From: Spongilla lacustris
Taxonomy: Eukaryota > Porifera > Demospongiae > Spongillida > Spongillidae
Assembly (NCBI GenBank): GCA_949361645.1
Contig: OX442418.1
Span: 8,497,376-8,561,375 of the forward strand
DNA: 64,000 nt
Direction: 5' to 3'
The notes under the pieces are model-generated. The model was not told the origin of the DNA and ran no database searches. It worked only from the letters and a program-made list of their open reading frames with translations. A program made the translations under genes and the position numbers. Positions 58,001 through 64,000 of this stretch are shown here, in pieces. The first letter of the stretch is position 1; each line of letters begins with the position of its first letter.

Positions 58001-58856
58001 CACGCGAGTCTTACACTTGCAATAGTGCTGGGCACGAGAAAGCAATAAGCGGACGAGAGTGAACAAGACGGCAGGGATCCATCTCACGTGGTACATATAT
58101 ATATATAGCAACTAATCTTTATTGTATAATGATAACTAAAACTCCTCTATTCACCCTAATGGTGAGTACACGCGCACAGCATGTCGTACACGGCGAGATC
58201 AGCGCCGTGGACCGTATCATCTTACTTGCCGGGTTTACTACCGCGTTTGGTCGGGTATTCGGGTGAGAAAAGCATATACCAATCCAGGAATTTTACGTAA
58301 TATTGTTGTGAATATTGTTTATATATAATAGTCTCACATATGTACATCAGCCGCTAATTGGGTAATAATGAACCGATTGGACTGCACTCCCCGTTGCAGC
58401 AGAAAAAATCTTGGTATAGGCATAATTTTCACCCAAGCGCCGTAGTAGGGCCCGCCCGACTAGCAAAGCGCTTTAACTTTTGGTCCATCGATCATGCATA
58501 AATAATTGATAATTAATTTTTTTAACCGGAAATTACCAGTTATTTAAAAGCGAACAACCTTAACCGACCAGTTACTTTTTAAACAATCACCTTAACCGAC
58601 CGGTTTTTTTAATTTTAACAACCTGTTACAACCGGTTTTTTCTAAACTAACAGGTTTCAAGCCTTACCTCCACCACTACATTCTTCTCCAATTTTAGCAC
58701 CACAATGAACATCATAATCATTACAGCTATTATCATTATCAGCTGTTGCAAATGATGTAATAATAATGAATAACTGTTAAGAAAACCTTCAATAACTCAC
58801 CCAAAGGTTTGTCTAAAGTAGATTCACCCATATCATCATCATCAGAAAAAAAAATT
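55041..58856 (-). pseudogene. CACTA/EnSpm Tnp_21-type transposase, multi-exon, decayed
   Basis: Minus-strand exons: 58801-58856 (SDDDDMGESTLDKPLG, donor GTGAGT); 57052-58742, beginning after AACAG, an Asp/Gly-rich low-complexity region followed by SLYEGSTVTV, LQYKAIQELLVLFHIMC, CPQC-like cysteines, donor GTAAGT; and 55041-56902. The last exon has GISTDGIPIFKSTKSPLWPV, IILCGLWQGPSKPDMEILL, CGCSACLHPGKR, SEYMHSVVEGVTRMLLNFWF, WKASELKNWLLFYSFPLL-like text, and NVHSLYHLAMYVRQLGPLWA. These are the successive blocks of Tnp_21/DUF4218-type CACTA transposases. Exon phases agree. Defects: frameshifts in an A run near 56475 and near 56156, a TAA near 55911, a 21 bp duplication at 55976-56020, and a hAT MITE in exon 2. 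Upstream exons may exist beyond 58856. Confidence 0.8.
57815..58666. mobile_element. 852 bp hAT-type MITE inside a transposase exon
   Basis: Ends TAAGGCTTGAAACC and GGTTTCAAGCCTTA, flanked by a perfect 8 bp duplication CCTCCACC (57807-57814 and 58667-58674). The subterminal parts are packed with AACCGGTT and GGTTAACCG motifs. No ORF of note. It sits in the Gly/Asp-repeat coding region of the CACTA transposase. An 8 bp duplication and symmetrical TA..TA ends indicate hAT. Confidence 0.92.
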
Positions 58857-59502
58857 CTGAGCAACTGAATAAGTACATGATTGCATGTATATAAAGACTG
58901 TATGGTCAGTATTATTATTTTCTTGAGAACAATATGCAGCGCTGCATGCATGAGACTATATAATAACCTAGCTCCTTTATAGGCACTTCAAATACTTACA
59001 GGTTCGCTCAGGCTATGTATGTGAGGGTATGCCTTTATGTTTGCCTTGACATTTGCCAGCATCAGGGAATGCAATATATACATGTATACATGCATGTATA
59101 CCTCTCCTTTTAAAATAGCCCGAGAAGAGATATTACTGAACTATTGATACATTCTTACTCATGTACAGCTGGGTTGAAGCCAAAAACATGATGGCCTGAC
59201 ATGTAACCGCAGGCATGCATACATATACATGTATAATCATATATGCATGCGACGTGCGCGCGTCACTTATCGAGGGATGTGTACTTCTGTGAGTTCTTTC
59301 GATGTCTCCAGGAAGTTGTTCTCGGAACAGTAGCCAAAGAGTCTTTAAGATACTTGCGATACTTTCCACGCGATTTCACCATTGTTGCAATTGTTTCCAT
59401 TTTGCAGTGTGAATAAATATGTTCAATTTGCCGTATATAAAACAATACATTTTTAAGTATCGATCAGCACGTGGCGATCACTTACAGCTACAGGTTCAAG
59501 AT

Positions 59503-59981
59503 ATGTCTGGAGATGGTAATAAGAGAAAAAGGAAGCCTACACTCAAAATGATTGAGTCAGAATGCGATGAAGTGTTACTTGACATGTACATGGAGTGTGA
59601 ATTGTGGCCGGACCAGTGCACAAGATTTTTACCCATGCATGCATATATGTGGCCTGCGATCACATGCAGGTGAACGGAACAAATGTGCTGCTAATTCCTT
59701 CAAAGAATCCATACACATTTGGATTGAGTTTGCTAGATATGTTTTTTTCAAAAGAAGAACTCTCTGTGTCCCTACTACTCTACAGCAGCAAGAGTGAGAG
59801 GGCCGCCCTTGATCAGGCCAAGTTTCTAAAATCATTGGTTAGATTGAATTGCTTCTTGAAATGTATTTATTACGATTTTATTCCCGAGACTATGAATAAG
59901 CGGTACCGACCTGAAGATTGGGACATGAAAACATTCGTTACAAAAGCCCACCAGAAGTGCAGGGACTCTAAGCCTTAGTGT
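59503..59981 (+). pseudogene. BEN-domain-like protein carried by the CACTA element
   Basis: From the ATG at 59503 a basic start, MSGDGNKRKRKPTLKMIESE, leads to LLDMYMECELWPDQCTRF. The reading then changes frame (via an intron or indel around 59610-59690) to NGTNVLLIPSKNPYTFGLSL, LDMFFSKEELSVSLLLYSSK, and ALDQAKFLKSLV, ending KAHQKCRDSKP at the stop 59976-59978. The pattern (...P....LL..+FS.EEL..S......LD......I...) resembles a BEN domain, a DNA-binding fold found in chromatin proteins and carried by some transposons. It lies divergent to the transposase and next to the right subterminal repeats. The BEN assignment is by pattern only. If an intron removes the frame change, the gene could be intact. 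Confidence 0.45.
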
Positions 59982-60024
59982 TTTACCATATATATCTGTG
60001 CCGATTAATTCCTTATTAATGCCT

Positions 60025-60265
60025 TGCTAAGTCTTACCATGATCTGCATGGATCTGGGGTAGTCTTGATAAGTCTTTGTTCCAAATTCAGGTCAAGTCTT
60101 GATAAGACTTGATAAGACATGATAATCTTTGCTAAGTCTTGCCAAGTCATGCTTGGTAAGTCATTATATGTCTTGATAAGACTTGGCAAAACTAGAGTAA
60201 ATCTTGTGAAGCGAAGCTTGGTAAGTCTTGACAAGTCATGATAAGACTTGATATAACGTTCCAAG
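60025..60265. repeat. Right subterminal repeats of the CACTA element
   Basis: About 15 degenerate copies of AAGTCTTGATAAG/AAGTCTTGCCAAG in 240 bases, ending just before the right terminal repeat. They are inverted relative to the cluster at the left end. Confidence 0.85.
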
Positions 60266-60335
60266 AATTTTTTCTAGGGATATATATTAATATATCTCAA
60301 GGTTTTTTTTTTATTATGGCAGGTTGTACTAGTAC

Positions 60336-63317
60336 CATACCTGCCAACTCTCACGCATTTCGCGGGAGACTCACGCATTTACAGCCACTCTCCCGCACTC
60401 CCGCTAGCCATGTCCATTCTCACGCATATCCCCCCCCCTCCTAGTCTCGTACACAGACCCAAACGTACGTAAACATTATCGCGTCAGTATTATGTACGTA
60501 CATTTGAGTCTGAGTACGACACTACCCCCCCCCCCCCCCTTAGATTAAACGTCGTACAATCTCACGTGCGCTGCGAAAATGGCCGATCTAGATGGCTCTT
60601 ATGATTATGGTATGGGCGATGATCCTGACAAGATGGCTGATCTAAATGGCTCTTCCGACAATGATAAGGGCGACCGCGAGGCACACTGTTCTGCTGATAC
60701 CCCACCAAAGAAGCGAGCCCGTCAGCATTATAAAACAAAATGGCAACAAGTCTGGGCATCAAAATACCCTTGCATCACACAAAAGTCTGAGACCCAGGCG
60801 GAGTGCAGTGTCTGCTCCCGAGCGTTTAGCTTTGATCATCAGGGTGAAAGAGACATCTTGCGTCACCTGGGTGGATCCGACCATATAAAACGTGCCAAGG
60901 ATTTGGAAAAGATCAGCAAAATTGATGACATGTTTAAACGGAAAGCAGATGATGGAAAGCAGGTAGATACATTATTTCATACTTTTAAAATAGGAATTTT
61001 TAAATATAAATTGTGTCACAGCCTAGCTGTTTTAATTATCATCAATATTATATAACCATACTATCTTTGCATTTCAGGTCATAAATGCTGAGGTAACTTT
61101 TCACTGGATTCCTGGTGGAACACAATATTCCACTGGCAGTTTCTGATCATGCAGGGCCCCTCTTCAGGAAAATGTTTCCGGATAGCACCATTGCCAAGAA
61201 ATACTCATGTGCTAGAACCAAGACGACTGCAGTTCTCAACGGAGCAATGGCCCCTGAAATGACTTTATCTTTGGTGAACATGATGAAGGTTGAACCCTTT
61301 TCACTGAATGTTGATGGCAGTAACGACAACGATTTACTTAAGATGTACCCACTCTGTGTTAGAATATTTGACGTCAACAGGGGCCATGTGTGTCTCAGAT
61401 TTCTTGACATCTGTGCATCCAGTCTTGCAACTGCTGATGGCATATTCACCAAGCTAGATGCAGCTTTGACCAAGCATATCCTACAGTGGTCAAGGTGTGT
61501 AGGCGTTTCTGTTGACAACACAAATGTAAATGTGGGCAAGAGAGATTCAATAATGACAAGAGTCTTGGAGAGAAATAAATCTGTCTACTTTATGGGTTGC
61601 CCATGCCACATTATTCATAACTGTGCTAGCCACAGCAGCAAGGCATTTGTCGAAGCTGTAAAATGTGATGTGGGAGATATGGCTGTTGATGTCTTTCTTT
61701 GGTTTGATTATTCAACAAAGAGAAAGAATCTGTTAGCTGAATTTTGTCAGTTTTGTGACATAGAGTACAGAAAGTTAATAAAGTACATGAGTGTCCGTTG
61801 GTTGAATCTTGAGACTGTAGTTCAACGCCTTTTGAAGCAGTATGAAGCACTTAAGTCCTATTTTGAGTCAGAAGAAGAAACTGATTAAGACAGATTAGCT
61901 AGGTTGAAAAAGAGGTTTTCTGACCCTATGACAGAGGTGTATCTGTTGTTCTATCAGGCCATTCTACCTGTGTTTACTAGTGTAAACTTGATGCTTCAGA
62001 GGAGTGCACCTATGATCTACCTGTTAAGAGGCGCTTTATTCTCCCTGGTTAGAAAAACAATGGGAAAGTTCATTAGACCTCAATTGCTGACAGTGTCAGA
62101 TGAAGAACTGGTACAGATAGATTTTATAAATCCAGAGAATCAACTTGAAGCAAATTAATTGTTTATTGGCTTTACTACTAAACAGGTCTTGAATAGGCTG
62201 GCTACTGATACAGTTGAACAGAGGCAAATCAAAAAATTCTATGCAGGTGTTAGAGATTTCTACATGGCAGCTATATCGTACATGCTCAAAAATTTCCCTC
62301 TGGGGCATGAGGTTCTGTACCATGCTTCTTTCTGCAACTTTGAATTAAGAATGGAAGCTCACATTTCATCAATAGAATTCTTCATCAAGAGGTATCCTGT
62401 GTTTTTTTTGCAAGCCTGAACTTGGATGAGCTGCATGATGAATTTGTTGCATACAAAACATCTCCTGCTTTAACACCTGTAATCTTGAAGTCAGCAACTG
62501 TTACAGAAACAAAGGGTCAGGATTTCCTCAGAATGGATGTTGTCTGGGATCACCTCTCAAAAGTGAAAGATGCCTCAGGAAATTTCAAATTCCCTATCAT
62601 TTCTAGAGTTGCCAAATTAGTTCTGACTATTCCACATAGTAATGCAGATGCAGAAAGGGTGTTTAGCATCATTGGCAAGAACAAAGTGAAGAGCAGGTCA
62701 GATCTGGCACTTGAGGGTACTCTGTCATCTTTAACAACCTGTAAAGTCAATCAGTTCTTTGATGAGCCCTGCTACCAGTTTGAACCAAGCACAGAAAAAG
62801 AAAGCTACTTTACTCTACAACAAAGCTCATCAGTGACATATCATTATGATAACTAGCTGCCCATTGATAGGTATTGACTTTTTTCATTACATTTCATCTT
62901 CATAAAAGCAATACAAATATACAGGATTATACAGGGATACACTATAGAAATTTCATGCTACTTGATTGCATGATGAAAAACATATATCAATGGAATTTTT
63001 TTGGTCTGTCTTCGTTTAACCTAGAGTTGATGGATTAGAAACGCTGCACGTGATCCATAGACTTGCGCAACGACTCCGATACTATAGGGTGTTAACTTGC
63101 GCGCATTTTCTTGTTGTACCGTACGTCAACTGTATTTTAAGAAGCCTTCTAAACATAGAGTAGAGCGCGACTATGTTAAAATGTATACGTATGTAGTTCC
63201 AAAACGGAACGTTTTTTCATTTTCGATGCTCACGCATTACGACCCCCAAAATGCCCATTCTCCCGCAAAATCATGCCCAAGCTCAAGCAAGCTATCAAAA
63301 CACAGTTGGCAGGTCTG
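60336..63317 (+). mobile_element. 3 kb hAT element with BED-finger transposase, decayed
   Basis: Left end CATACCTGCCAACTCTCACG and right end CAGTTGGCAGGTCTG form an imperfect inverted repeat (ACCTGCCAACT core). Both ends contain CTCACGCATT and CTCCCGCA motifs. TAGTAC flanks both sides (60330-60335, 63318-63323), extending to TAGTACC with one further base; hAT duplications are normally 8 bp, so the exact edges are uncertain. The interior holds one transposase gene in plus orientation. A C tract lies at ~60526-60539. Confidence 0.8.
60579..62856 (+). pseudogene. BED zinc finger hAT transposase
   Basis: Exon 1 (60579-~60963) starts MADLDGSYDYGMGDD, with an acidic repeat (MADLDGS, MADLNGS), a basic KKRARQHYKTKWQQVW, and a BED-type finger CSVCSRAF...HLGGSDH. 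An intron, KQ|GTAGAT...TTTCAG|GTCATAAATG, follows. The catalytic region runs FPDSTIAKKYSCARTKTTAV, FSLNVDGSNDNDLLKMYPL (first Asp), CVGVSVDNTNVNVGKR (second Asp), GCPCHIIHNCA, and VRWLNLETVV. The C-terminal hAT dimerisation motif reads PHSNADAERVFSIIGKNKVK then LEGTLSSL. Defects: a frameshift near 61107, TAA at 61886 and 62156, and a slip in the T8 run at ~62402-62409. It is non-functional as assembled, but all signature residues remain, so the decay is recent or partly sequencing error. Confidence 0.85.
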
Positions 63318-63323
63318 TAGTAC

Positions 63324-64000
63324 CGGGTACGCGTGTGGAGATAGTGCAAGCTAGCATTTTATTATAGACCAATGGTATCACACTTGCTCAGATAAGCTGG
63401 CTGCTGTGTTTCAATGTCATAATCAGGTACTAGGTTCGTACTCTAGTACTGGTTCTATATAATGCACACCTGTCAACAATCCCGCTCGCGCTATCCTACC
63501 CTCCGCTACCTTTTTGCCGTCTCTCTTGCGCTTTTTCCACCGGTAGAGGTAGAGATTTTGTGGTTCAGCCCATCGCGTTCAAGACTCAGTACGAGTGTGA
63601 CCAGAATGCTTGTAAACGCATGATTGGGGCTGCGTACGAGTCCCCATAAAATTGCATTCATCAAGACCTAGTACATTTTATTGGCACATCTTATGACCCA
63701 ACGTTGAAGCAGACAAAGCTTAATTGGAGATAAGTACATGGAAACAAGCAACGCTTTTTCCTGGTTTTATACCACTTATGAGAAGTATTAAAGTATCAAA
63801 TAATTCTTCACTTCCTGCAACTAATCCCACAAGTGATTCGATTCAGTGCTTTAATCATAGATTGACGGACTTAAGTCGACTGACTTAAGTCACAAATCTT
63901 AGTTACTAGAAATTGTATTCACCTGGTCTGTCAGAACTTAGTTACCTTTCATGTGGCAGATTATGTACACTGAAAGTATGGCTACAAAATCTTTGAATGC
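63324..64000. other. Unique sequence, nothing recognised
   Basis: No ORF, repeat or RNA gene that I can support. The 85-codon ORF at 63097-63354 spans the hAT right end and is chance. Confidence 0.4.

Larger units (their letters stand above)
54312..60279. mobile_element. CACTA/EnSpm-like DNA transposon, ~6 kb
   Basis: The left end CCCTAGAAAAAATTCTTG is repeated in inverse as CAAGAATTTTTTCTAGGG at 60262-60279 (18 of 18 bases). Both ends have clusters of CTTGTCAAGA/AAGTCTTGAC-type subterminal repeats (54330-54420 and ~60025-60265), a hallmark of EnSpm elements. Inside are a minus-strand Tnp_21-type transposase and a plus-strand BEN-like gene, transcribed divergently from a region around 58.9-59.4 kb. 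No matching target duplication was seen at the flanks (AATCG versus ATATA). Confidence 0.85.

Overview
This is an animal nuclear DNA window dominated by mobile elements and tandem repeats. Introns have GT/AG ends, host exons are short and isolated, and CA/TG and poly-G tracts are common. There are no operons or bacterial-type ribosome sites. The many ACATGTACATGTA motifs and the mixture of Gypsy, hAT, CACTA, DDE_Tnp_4 and YqaJ-type elements suggest a marine invertebrate. A sponge is my best guess, but that is inference only.

Layout. 1-3781: the 5' half of a minus-strand Ty3/Gypsy element with an apparently uninterrupted gag-pol frame that runs off the left edge, plus its 5' LTR. 3782-19402: one satellite array of ~35-37 bp units, split by three inverted-repeat elements: a near-perfect 3.0 kb palindrome with the same truncated ORF in each arm (6773-9781), a 479 bp TA-flanked MITE (11073-11551) and a 2.8 kb foldback (12917-15723). 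19403-27188: mostly noncoding, with a spliced gene or gene remnant at 21937-22918, CA-rich segmental duplications and a relic kinesin exon. 27189-32753: a 5.6 kb array of a 24 bp minisatellite. It ends 190 bp before four exons of a broken transketolase gene (32948-34121).

37811-45416: a tandem segmental duplication whose second copy carries a complete 6.1 kb Gypsy element (39276-45361). Its 168 bp LTRs look identical and copy 1 preserves the empty site. Its pol is broken by two frameshifts and a 1.2 kb hAT-type MITE. 45.5-54.0 kb: a graveyard of decayed transposon genes (ZMYM1-like hAT, SAP-like fragment, two DDE_Tnp_4 transposases, YqaJ nuclease, a deleted Gypsy copy, a BED-hAT tail). 54312-60279: a CACTA/EnSpm-like element bounded by an 18 bp terminal inverted repeat. 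It holds a decayed Tnp_21-type transposase (minus) and a divergent BEN-like gene (plus), and a second hAT MITE sits inside a transposase exon. 60336-63317: a decayed BED-finger hAT element.

Few sequences here look like working host genes. The main interest is structural: nested insertions, empty sites and target duplications that let the order of events be read. Unless stated otherwise, protein families were assigned by eye from motifs, without database searches.
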